A stretch of DNA of 64,000 nt, from NCBI GenBank assembly GCA_034440635.1, contig JAOTON010000333.1, positions 434,001 through 498,000 on the forward strand, read 5' to 3'. The stretch is from Lepas anatifera. Taxonomy: Eukaryota > Arthropoda > Thecostraca > Lepadidae. Within the stretch, counting starts at the first letter, position 1. Each line of letters begins with the position of its first letter. The notes under the pieces are model-generated. The model saw only the letters and a list, made by a program, of their open reading frames with translations. It did not search any database and was not told where the DNA came from. This document shows positions 1-10,300 of this stretch, one piece after another. The translations under genes and the position numbers were made by a program.

Positions 1-636
1 GATTGCAAATACTCAGACTGCTCAGAACAACGTTTTTGGACACTCTTTCACGGATCCCAGGGGTCATATTTGCCCTTTGACTTTTCCAAGGTCATCCAAG
101 GTCACCAGAGGTCAAAAACAGTATTTTAACAATAACTTTTGACCTAATTGAGCTAGAGCGGTGAAACAAACACCATCGTGTTTGTCTTGTCACTGGCTTT
201 CATTTGATATACGGCAAGGTCACTTTTTGACCTTTCGTGACCTCAGGTCATATTAGGTCACGAGGTGACCTCTGGCGGTCAAACCACTGGCGGGAGGTCT
301 TTACGTTCCACATAGCGGAAAAAGTACTGGCAATTTGCTATCAAATGTACTTTACCAGGCCTCAATAGCTCTAATGACATAAGAGTTATGCCCAGTTTGC
401 TTAATCATTGCATATTTGAGTGAAAATAGCCGATCTTGACCTAATTTGACCTCTGGAGGTCAAACCATTGACCTGAGCACTAAAACATGCCAAGTAATTT
501 CTTACTGAATTCACGCGAGCTTTCTATTGCACTTTGCAGATTTGCGCTAACGCCCATATTTTCGGAGTTAGAGGGGGGCCATCGATGGCCCCCGGTGGGG
601 CGAAGGTGGCGCCGCCCCCGGTGGGGCGCGGGTTAA
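1..636 (+). mobile_element. AGGTCA-rich TTAA element, copy E1 (left end outside window)
   Basis: This is the right-hand part of a non-autonomous DNA transposon. It closely matches 13400-13735 and 31460-33191, including the shared segment around 'atgacataagagttatgccc'. It ends in a GC-rich terminal inverted repeat built on a CCATCGATGG palindrome, followed by TTAA at 633-636. In this copy the terminal GGTGGGGCG block is partly duplicated. The interior carries well over ten AGGTCA or TGACCT hexamers, among them one in an exact palindrome, AGGTCAC-GAG-GTGACCT, near 255-271. No transposase is coded. The TTAA boundary suggests a piggyBac-type mobiliser, which is an inference from target choice only. 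Confidence 0.75.
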
Positions 637-2559
637 AAGGCAGCAAATATGGGCAAGATTCGCCTCCCACTCCCCCACCCCTGTCATCACCAGTCTAAAG
701 CTTTCTAACCCCTTCTCTCGCTGGAATGTGAAGGGCGAAAACACTCACAAAGAAATTATTGCGAGCTCCCTTCAAATATGGTAGCTGCGTATAGCCATTC
801 ATGACGCAGGTAAGACAACAACATCAAAACATGTACGGTGCAAATCAAAACAAAACAACAGTGCCGCCGCACACAGTCAGTCAGTCGATGGCGGTGTTGT
901 AAAACGTAGTGAGTGCTGTGCAAGAACGAATAATTCATAAAAACAGGTAGTTAGGGTTGATAAATGACACTGAGGGCTGACGCGTGGATATTGGATTGTA
1001 TGGCCTGTATTATTTGGGCATTTTGGTTTGCCACAGGGCTCCAATATCTTGACCGTGGATCAGTTAGGTGATTACATAACCCTAATACCTTGTGTGTTAA
1101 TTATATAAATGTATCATGGCGTTTCAGTTAAAATGGATTGTTTTGAAAATAAACTCTCAAAAGATCTTTCATGACCCCATTCAAGGCCCAGGGTAATTTC
1201 TGTAAGGGCAAGTGGTGCTTAAGGAAAAGTCAGAGTGTTGGTGTAACCAACATAGGTATTGATGCAGTTGTTGATTGATTAATTGGACAGTTTCCAGTCC
1301 ATCCTCTGAAATAGCAGAGAAGGGCTTAGGGAAGATTGGAATTGGTACGAAGATGTGTCCTCTGAAACAGCTGGGAAGAGATTTGAAGAGAGACCATTTT
1401 CGGTACAGAGGTGGTATGTGTTGGCATTTGCGATCTCGGGTGCCCTTAGACGATGGTGGAATTCACCTGGTGGAATTTAGGTGTGACACTTATAAAAATA
1501 TGGTGATGTTTGAGGGCCTTTAAAAGCCCTATTACTATATGATTGAGATGATTGGGGTATGGTGCTGTTGTGGTATTGTTTTTGATGGTGGGATTTAGTG
1601 GCACTCTTTTAGAGGGTGGTACTGCAATTCCGTATATTGATATGCATCAAGGTGGTGGGCTCTCTCATACGATGCAAAAATGTGGAGCTGTTCTTCAGGT
1701 ACCAGAATTCTTCAAGAAACTGTCCACCTAAATGAAATATTTTCTGCCAAAATGATCCCTACATCATAACAAATTCACCAATTAGGTACTGAAGAGTCAA
1801 AATTGAGTTAACACCTGCCACAATACATCATGGATTCAGCTAAAAAAGCTCTCAAAAAAACACATAGATCATGGTTGCAATTGGCTTACTTTTCTTGTAA
1901 AGCTTTTCTGGTTCATGAAATGAGTTTTTCACCAGAATTGGACCTCTCACCTCCTTCAGAAATACAAATCTTGTAGTTTTACAGTTACTTTTTACTGTTT
2001 TATTTACTCCAATCCCCTCCAATCACTTGCAGGAAGGAAATCAAAGAAGATTGGAGTGGTCTTTGAAACAGAAATATTAGTGACTAATTGATATTTGACT
2101 GTATGAATGGGTAGTCATATTCAAGATTGGGGTTATCTGACCTCTTGTCAGTTTGACATTGCTCTGATAGTTGAAAATGGATTATCATGCTGGGAGTGTT
2201 GGGGCCCACTTGTAGAAACTTCTGTTTTTATCCTTCCAAAGTCTTTCAGTATAGAGGGTAATATTTACTTCAGCAGAAGGCTTCACAACCTTATTATAAA
2301 GGATATTATGAGATTCTGACAAGCTTACAATAATGTGTTCAAACCTACTTGACAGCGGTATTATGGTAGTAGGCAGATCACATCTCGCGGTTCAAAAGGA
2401 TCACATCAGAAGGTCCACTTCATATGTTCTACCGCTCAAAATGTCTAACTTAAAAAAGTCCAACATTCAAAAGGTCCAAAGAGGCGTGGTCAGATGCATG
2501 AGAGTGGGGTGCATGATAACGCAGAGGCGTGCTAAGGCACCTGATAATAGGAGGCTAGA
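637..2559. other. Non-coding stretch, no gene recognised
   Basis: I see only short open frames with no recognisable motif, no splice-bounded exon and no tandem structure. Base composition is AT-leaning. It separates element E1 from the telomere-type arrays. Confidence 0.5.
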
Positions 2560-2745
2560 TTAGATTAGATTAGGTTAGGTTGGGTTAGTAGGTTGGGTTA
2601 GGTTAGGTTAGGTTAGGTTAGGTTAGGTTAGGTTAGGTTAGGTTAGGTTAGGTTAGGTTAGGTTAGGTTAGGTTGGGTTGGGTTGGGTTGGGTTGGGTTA
2701 GTTGGGTTGGGTTGGGTTGGGTTGGGTTGGGTTGGGTTAGAAATA
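2560..2745 (+). repeat. Interstitial telomere-type array (TTAGG)n, G-rich strand on +
   Basis: Roughly 36 pentamers, almost all TTAGG, with a leading TTAGA run and a trailing block of TTGGG variants. (TTAGG)n is the ancestral arthropod telomere repeat. The ordered change of variants along the array (TTAGA, then TTAGG, then TTGGG) is what local slippage makes in a telomere-derived array. It faces a C-rich array that begins about 150 bp downstream. Confidence 0.85.
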
Positions 2746-2896
2746 TCCCCACATTCTGCAAGAAAATCCCAAGAGGTGAAACAGACAGAAGGGAGAGTTA
2801 GAGGAGTAGCATAAAGTGTTACTCAGACCAGAGGCGCACTCAGATCCTGGAAAGAGGGGTGATATCCCCAGACTAGAAAATTGGGACCAAGGACAT

Positions 2897-3017
2897 ACAC
2901 ACCTGACCTGACCTGACCTGACCTAATTTAACCTAACCTAATCTAATCTAATCTAATCTAACCTAACCTAACCTAACCTAAAACCTAACCTAAAACCTAA
3001 CCTAACCTAACCTAACG
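2897..3017 (-). repeat. Interstitial telomere-type array (CCTAA)n, C-rich strand on +
   Basis: Pentamers grade from ACCTG through CCTAA and TCTAA variants back to CCTAA, so the TTAGG sense lies on the minus strand. With the 2560-2745 array it gives a 5'-(TTAGG)n-spacer-(CCTAA)n-3' layout, the orientation expected for two joined chromosome ends or for an inverted duplication. The spacer of about 150 bp looks unremarkable apart from two similar GATATCCCCA/AATATCCCCA stretches near its ends. Confidence 0.8.
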
Positions 3018-4232
3018 CCTTTGACCTGCAGTAGGTCACTGGCGAAGGTCTGCGTTTACAAGTGTGTGTCAGGGCAGTATGTCATAAAACACAATAATTC
3101 ACACCAGGATGAAGCACCAATACGACGATCTTAAATGGCACACACACACAGTGAGAAGAGTCTAGTGGACAGCCACCGCATCTTTCTAATGCACTGAAGG
3201 CGGCAAGAGCAACCATGCCATTCACTGCTCAGCATCACATTGCTACTCAACCGACCAGCCCACGGGCGGCAGACGTCGCGCGGGCCACAACACGCCCCTC
3301 GGGGTAAACCATGGTTAATATTGTTGGTAGATCTCGAGCGTGTAAGTGTATATTCGCCTCTGTTCGTGTCTCCTGTCGCTTGTTTTACTACTACCCGTCT
3401 CCATTGCTACATTTCAATGTCGCCAATATACTTCACCACATAGCAATTACAGTAGGTTAAAGAGTAACGTTTACATAACGGGAATCAGTCGGACCTCTAT
3501 TCTCGATCGGTGCGGCGAGGTGCCACGCGGCCGTAGTGTGACATCTATTATACGGCCAGAGTGACATCTATAAAACGTCGGAACGACATCTGTAGAACGA
3601 CTGCCGCGACGCCTGTCATTTTTCTGGTGGATGCAGACTGCACCGAACCAGTCGGTGTTGATGACTAAAAGATCAGTGTTTTTTTTAATTAATTCTGTTG
3701 AATGGTTTACATCATTTACATCGATTTATCCAGCGTTGAGAGGCCAACACAATGCGAAAGAAGTACGTAGCCGTGATAGCTCTCAGCGGGGTGCATGCCC
3801 AGTTATTTCTTTGAGAATTACCCATGGCCTGAGAATACTATTTTCTGTCCTTTCTGGTATTCATTGATGACCTGAAATGACTTTTTGGCTGAGAACACAG
3901 CTTTTTGGATTCCACTAGGGAGTCAAGAGACGTCCTGCTCACAATGGTCGTAAATATGGGGTTCTATAGCCAAGCAAGGGCTAAAGCTGCCTTCACGACG
4001 ATCGCTAAAGCAAATTGGAATAAAAAACGTTCTTGACTCTCGGGGCACTTTCAAACACTCAAACGCTCACTTCCCTTTTGAGCTCGTATACCTTATCTTT
4101 ATAGCTCATGTATATAGACGTATAGGTATCTAAAAATTACACTGGAATTCAATTCTTATGAGTCAAGAACGTGTCTGACAGTGGCTCTTCCGTCGTTTTC
4201 AGAAGCTCCATCTGCCGAGGAACAGCATCAGC
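3018..4232. other. Intergenic region upstream of RTN4IP1
   Basis: No exon is recognised. 3240-3640 is richer in CpG than its surroundings and has short open frames on the plus strand without family resemblance. The region should hold the RTN4IP1 promoter, but I see no convincing TATA box or initiator. Confidence 0.4.
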
Positions 4233-4376
4233 ATGTCGTGTGTGTGGCTGCGGCCGGCGGCGGCGGCCGGCCGCCGCTGGGGACTGCGCCAGACCAGGTC
4301 ACTCCACTCACCCGCCATTCCAACCGAGATGGCGGGCTGGCAGATCCACCGCTACGGCGGTACCGACGAACTCGAG
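4233..4376 (+). CDS. RTN4IP1: RTN4IP1 exon 1: presequence and first strand
   Basis: Residues 1-48. It begins MSCVWLRPAAAAGRR, Arg-rich and without acidic residues up to the thirties, then continues into WQIHRYGGTDELE, which aligns with the start of the catalytic region in this family. The donor is GAG|GTGAGC, phase 0. The junction sequence reappears many times in the intron that follows. Confidence 0.85.
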
Positions 4377-7300
4377 GTGAGCCAGCGGTGATATTGGTAG
4401 TGCTGCCATCTAGGAACGAGGTGAACGTCCAGTGATGGTTTTGATGGTGCCGTCCGGTAACCGAGGTGAGCCAGCGGTTATATTATTGGTGCTGCCATCT
4501 GGGGATGAGGTGAGCGGGCAGTGATACTGGTAATGTTGCCGTCCGGTAACCGAGGTGGGCCAGCGGTGATACCGTTGATGGTGCCGTCCGGTGAGCCAGC
4601 GGTGATACTGGTGATGCTGCCGTCCGGTGACCGAGGTGAGCCAGCAATGATACCGTTGATGGTGCCGTCCGGTGACCGAGGTAAACCAGCAATGATACCG
4701 TTGATGGTGCCGTCCGGTGACCGAGGTGAGCCAGCAATGATACCGTTGATGGTGCCCTCCGGTGACCGAGGTGAGCCAGCAATGATACCGTTGATGGTGC
4801 CGTCCGGTGAGCCAGCAATGATACCGTTGATGGTGCCCTCCGGTGACCGAGGTGAGCCAGCAATGATACCGTTGATGGTGCCGTCCGGTGAGCCAGCAAT
4901 GATACCGTTGATGGTGCCGTCCGGTGAGCCAGCAGTGATGCTGTTGATGCTGCCGTCCGGTAACCGAGGTGAGCCAGCGGTTATATTATTGGTGCTGCCA
5001 TCTGGGGATGAGGTGAGCGGGCAGTGATACTGGTGATGCTGCCGTCCGGTAACCGAGGTGAGCCAGCGGTAATACCGTTGATGGTGCCGTCCGGTGAGCC
5101 AGCGGTGATACTGGTGGGGCTGCCGTCCGGTAATCGAGGTGACGAGGAAAAGGGGTGCGGCTCCCTAGCAGAGCGTTATTTTTATGGCTTACTGTTTTTG
5201 CTGCTCAACTGCCAGTGGGCTTAAATCAAAGGTGAGCGTCAAATAAAATATATTCTTGGCCTGTACATTTCTTTCGTGTGTATTGCCTGTGACCTGTTCC
5301 GCGTTCTTGGTATTTCCTGACGAAGTGGAGCTCGGTGCGATGCCGAGTACTAATTCTGTGCAGTGCGTTTGGTGCTTCAGAGGCACAGCGTGGGCGCGAC
5401 GTTAACCTTGTGGCTGTGTGTACCGGCAGCTGAGCCGGTCGCTGCGTGTGCCACCGGTGACGTCTCCTCATGACGTTTTGATTCGTGTCCACGCCACCAG
5501 CGTCAACCCCATCGACACTGCCATGCTAGGTAAGCGCCAAATCGACTCTGTCCTGCTAGGTAAGTGCCCCGTCGACTCTGTCCTGCTAGGTAAGTGCCCC
5601 GTCGACTCTGTCCTGCTAGGTAAGCGCCCCATCAATACTTTCGTGCGAGGTAAGCGCCCCATCGACACTGCCAGGCAAGGTAAGCGCGCCATGGACTCTG
5701 TCGTGCTAGGTAATTGTCCCATCGGCACCCCCACGCTAGGTATTTGGCGAATCGACGTCGTCGTGGTGGGTAGCCACAACAACTATGTTTTTTTTGCAAT
5801 AAAAGGGAATTGGTGAGTAAAGTTTGGATCTTAGTGTGGTGCTGTTGGGTATTAGAGCTGAGGGCAGGATTTCGGCTTGGTTTGCGGGTACTGCAGTGAC
5901 CCTCTCACAGCTAAGGTGGGTACTTCAGTGACCCTCTGACCATGAGGCAGGCACGGCAGTGACCTTCTGACCCCAGGCGGGTACCGCAGTGACCTTCTGA
6001 TCCTCAGGTGGGTACCGCAGTGATCACCCTCTCGCCCCTCAGGCGGGTACTGCAGAAACCATGTGGTCCCTCAAGCGGGTACTGCAGTGACACTCAGACC
6101 CTTCAGGCGGGTATTGCAGTGACCCTGTGATTCCCAGGCGGGTATATGAAAACCCTCTCCCTCCTCAGGCGGATACGGCAGCTCCACCATCAACATGCTG
6201 CGGCTGGCGGCGGGGTCGCTGGAGTTTCCGCTGACGCTGGGCCGGGACGTCTCCGGCGAGGTGGTGGCCGTCGGCGGCAGCGTCCACAGTCTCCGGCCCG
6301 GAGACCACGTCTGGGCAGCCGTGGTACCGCAGAGACAGGGCTGCCACGCCCAGTACGTCACCACCGCCGCCAGCAGCGTGGAGTGGCGCCGCTGGCGGCA
6401 GATGTGTGTACTAAAGCTTCCGGTTCCTGCAGTAGCGCCTAGTGTTCCAAGACAGAGATGTCGTTTTCGTAAGTTGAAAGACAGCCTTGCTTGATTCAGG
6501 ATCTCAGTAGCCTTTTTATCACCATAAACGTGGGGAGCAGACTGATGTATTTGCAAAACTCCATGCGTTTAGCTGCTGCTTTCAAAAATATACAATGATT
6601 GGGTATTGACTTGGTTTAGGCCCTGTGCCAGGAGCTTCACGTCCACTTGAGCACGTGTTCACGTCCACTTGACACTCACAGCTAGCTCAGCAGTGTGTTC
6701 CTCTCATCACTGTGACCTCCCCAGTCCCGGCCGCACTGCCGGCCCTGACCTGAGATGATGCTGGTCGGCCCTGACCTCGCCCTCTCACCAGGTGTCACGC
6801 AAGCCGCGCTCGCTGTCGCACGCGGCGGCGGCGGCGCTGCCGTACGCGGCGGCCACCGCCTGGTCGGCGCTGGTGGTCACCGGCCACCTGTGGTCCGAGT
6901 CGGCCCGCCGCGGCGCCCGTGTGCTGGTGCTGGGCGCTTCCGGCGGCGTCGGCTCACTGGCCGTCCAACTTCTCACCGCCTGGGGCTGCGAGGTGACTGA
7001 CTTCCGGCTAGGTTTGGTGCTAGGGGCGTGGGCGTTGTAGAATGGGAGGGTGACGCGTCCCTCCAACTAGTGAGTCAGCGCGGGATGTCTGCTGTAAGAG
7101 TTTTAGGACTTAACCTTGTTTTTGTTGTTGTATTTTCCACCTATTATCCGCGTGAAATTAGACAAATATACGTGTGAAATGCATCGTCGCTATCGCTCTC
7201 AGACAAACAGTGCCCAAAATTCGCCTCTCTCCCTTTGCCATCATCACCGGTCAGGGGTCTGTTCCCCAGTAAGGATTCCGTGGCGAGACCCCTGGCTAGA

Positions 7301-10300
7301 GGGCTCATTTTAAATTATTTTAATTGCGATTCTGCGTTCACAGAAAAGTCTGGCTTTCATTGCCCCTGGATAACGGCTGTGTTACTTGCTTACCTCTGAG
7401 TGTTTCTCACCCCAGAAAGCACGACGTCAGGCGACGAAACACGTTAGATGACGTGTACCGTTGCCTGAGGTGATGTGTACTTCTACATCAGGTGACGTGT
7501 ACCGTTGCCTCAGGTGACGTGTAACGTTGCCTCAGGTGACGTTACCGTTACCTCAGGTGACTTGTACCGTTGCCTCAGGTGACGTGTAACAGTGCCTCAG
7601 GTGACGTTACCTCAGGTGACGTGTACCGTTTCCTCAGGTGACGTGTACCGTTGCCTCAGGTGACGTGTAACATTGCCTCAGGTGACGTTACCGTTACCTC
7701 AGGTGACGTTACCGTTAGCTCAGGTGACGTGTACCGTTGCCTCAGCTGACGTGTAACGTTGCCCTAGATGACGTGCAACGTTGCCTCAGGTGACGTGTAC
7801 CGTTGCCTCAGCTGACGTGTACTTCTACATCAGGTGACGTGTACCGTTGCCTCGGGTGACGTGTACCGTTGCCTCAGGTGACGTGTAACGTTGCCCTAAA
7901 TGACGTGCAACGTTGCTCAAGTGACGTGTACCGTTGCCTCAGCTGACGTGTACTTCTACATCAGGTGACGTGTACCGTTGCTCAGGTGACGTGTAACGTT
8001 GCCTCAGGTGACGTGTACCGTTGCCTCAGGTGACGTGTACCTTTGCTTCAGCTGACGTGTACTTCTACATCAGGTGACGTGTACCGTTGCCTCAGCTGAC
8101 GTGTACTTCTACATCAGGTGACGGCGACGTGTGCGACTGACGCGGTGCCGCTGGTGGAGGGCCTGCACGAGGCAATAGCAGTGGTGGACTACACCTCTGA
8201 GACAGCTGACTCCACTCTACAGGGGCTGCGCGGGTAAGCCGGGAGTAGGGAACGCCCGACTCTGAGTCGGGAGTACGGGAACGTCCAACTCGGACTCGGG
8301 AGTACGGGAACACCCCGCTCCGTTTCGGGAGTATACGCCGCTTGCCGGGAGTACGGGAACGCCTGACTCTGAGTCGGGATTACGGGAACGCCCGACTCTG
8401 AGTTGGGAGTACGCGAACTTCCGACTCTGAGCCGGGAGTACGGGAACTTCCGACTCCGAGCCGGGAGTACGGGAACGCCCTGCTCTGAGCCGGGAGTACA
8501 GTAACGCCCTACTCTGCTCGACTCTGAGTCGGGAATACGGGAACGCCCGGCTCTGAGTCGGGAATACGGAGACGCCCGACCTGAGTCGGGCGTACGGGAA
8601 CGCCCGACTCTGCTTGACTCTTAGTCGGGAGTCCGGGAACGCCCGTCTCTGAGCCGGGAGTGCAGTAACGGCCGGCTCTGCTCGGCCCTGACTCAGGGCC
8701 GAGCCGAGTCCGGGATCAGACTGCCTAATGTTGGTCAGTATGCAGTGTCCTACTGCGCTGACGCTGGCTCTCACGGCACTTGCCGCACCAGCTGTCTTAT
8801 TTGGGACAATGTGATTGTGTCCGGGGTGGGATCGCTCATGAGGATTTCTCAAGTTCAAAATAGATCCGCTGCTCATTAAATTATGCACCCAATTTCAAAG
8901 AGTAGTTGCGCATCAGCCTGGGACATCGAGTCCAATGGATGACACCCGCGCTGTGACAGGTTTGACGTCATTCTGGACTGTTCGGGCGCCTGTTCGGAGC
9001 GGTACCTACCGCTGCTGAAGCCGTGGACGTACGCCAAGTACGTGACGCTGTCGCCGCCTCTGCTCCGGAACCTGGACTCGGACGGCCTGCTGTCCGGCTC
9101 CCTCAGGAACGCCGCCGAGCTGGTCAGCAGCAACATCACCAGTCACAGCCAGGGCCGCACCTTCAGGTGAGGGTGACCGAAGTCACGGTCGCACCTTCAG
9201 GCGAGGGTGACCGAAGTCAGGGTCGCACCTCCAGGTGAGGTGACCGAAGTCACGGTCGCACCTTCAGGCGAGGGTGACCGAAGTCAGGGTCGCACCTCCA
9301 GGTGAGAGTGATCACTATTAGGGCCGCCCTTTCAGGTGAGGGTAGCCACTGTTAGGGCCGCCCCTTCAGGAGAGGGTAGCCACTGTTAAGCCCGCCCCTT
9401 CAGGTGAGGGTAGCCGCTGTTAGGGCCGCCCCTTCAGGTGAGGGTAGCCACTGTTAGGGCCGCCCCTTCAGGTGAGGGTAGCCACTGTTAGGGCCGCCCC
9501 TTCAGGTGAGGGTAGACACTGTTAGGGCCGCCCCTTCAGGTGAGGGTAGCCACTGTTAGGGCCGCCCCTTCAGGTGAGGGTAGCCACTGTTAGGGCCGCC
9601 CCTTCAGGTGAGGGTAGCCACTGTTAGGGCCGCCCCTTCAGGTGAGGGTAGCCACTGTTAGGGCCGCCCCTTCAGGTGAGGGTAGCCACTGTTAGGGCCG
9701 CCCCTTTAGGTGAGGGTAGCCACTGTTAGGGCCGCCCCTTCAGGCGAGGGTAGCCACTGTTAGGCCGCCCTTCAGGTGAGGGTAGCCACTGTTAGGGCCG
9801 CACCTTCAGGTGAGGGTAGCCACTGTTAGGGCCGCACCTTCAGGTGAGAGTGGTAACTGTTAGGGCTGCACCCTCAGTGAGGGTAGCCACTGTTAGGGCC
9901 GCCCCTTCAGGTGAGGGTAGCCACTGTTAGGGCCGCTCCTTCAGGTGAGGGTAGCCACTGGTAGGACTGCACCCTCAGGTGTGAGCAACCTCTCTTTAAC
10001 CTCTCCCATATTTGTGACCGGCTGGTCCATCGCATTTTCGTCACGAGCTCACTTCCCTTGCTTACGTCCGGCCGAGTTTGGGTATTTTTCTGCTGTTTTG
10101 ATCGAGCGTCCATTCGTTTCTATGCTACACGGTACGGACTTCCTTATGTATCCTTATCCTTATGTATGCGGTTGTGCATGTATTCTGGGTAGTTCTTCTT
10201 GGAGAGGACTTACCTCGGATACATGAGTGGCCCCAGCACGGTACTGACCCCGGGAACGGTCCAATCGACTCATGTATCCAGGTGCCTGGTACGCTTCTGC

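Noticed and set aside
4483..5224. Long open frames on both strands across the intron 1 repeats
   Set aside because: They follow from unit lengths divisible by three and absence of stops; no family likeness, and they lie in an RTN4IP1 intron.
8092..8888. 223-residue and shorter minus-strand frames rich in Ser, Arg and Pro
   Set aside because: Translation of the 29-bp minisatellite MS5; repetitive and antisense to RTN4IP1.
7425..9990. CRISPR array
   Set aside because: Direct repeats are contiguous without unique spacers, inside introns of a eukaryotic gene.
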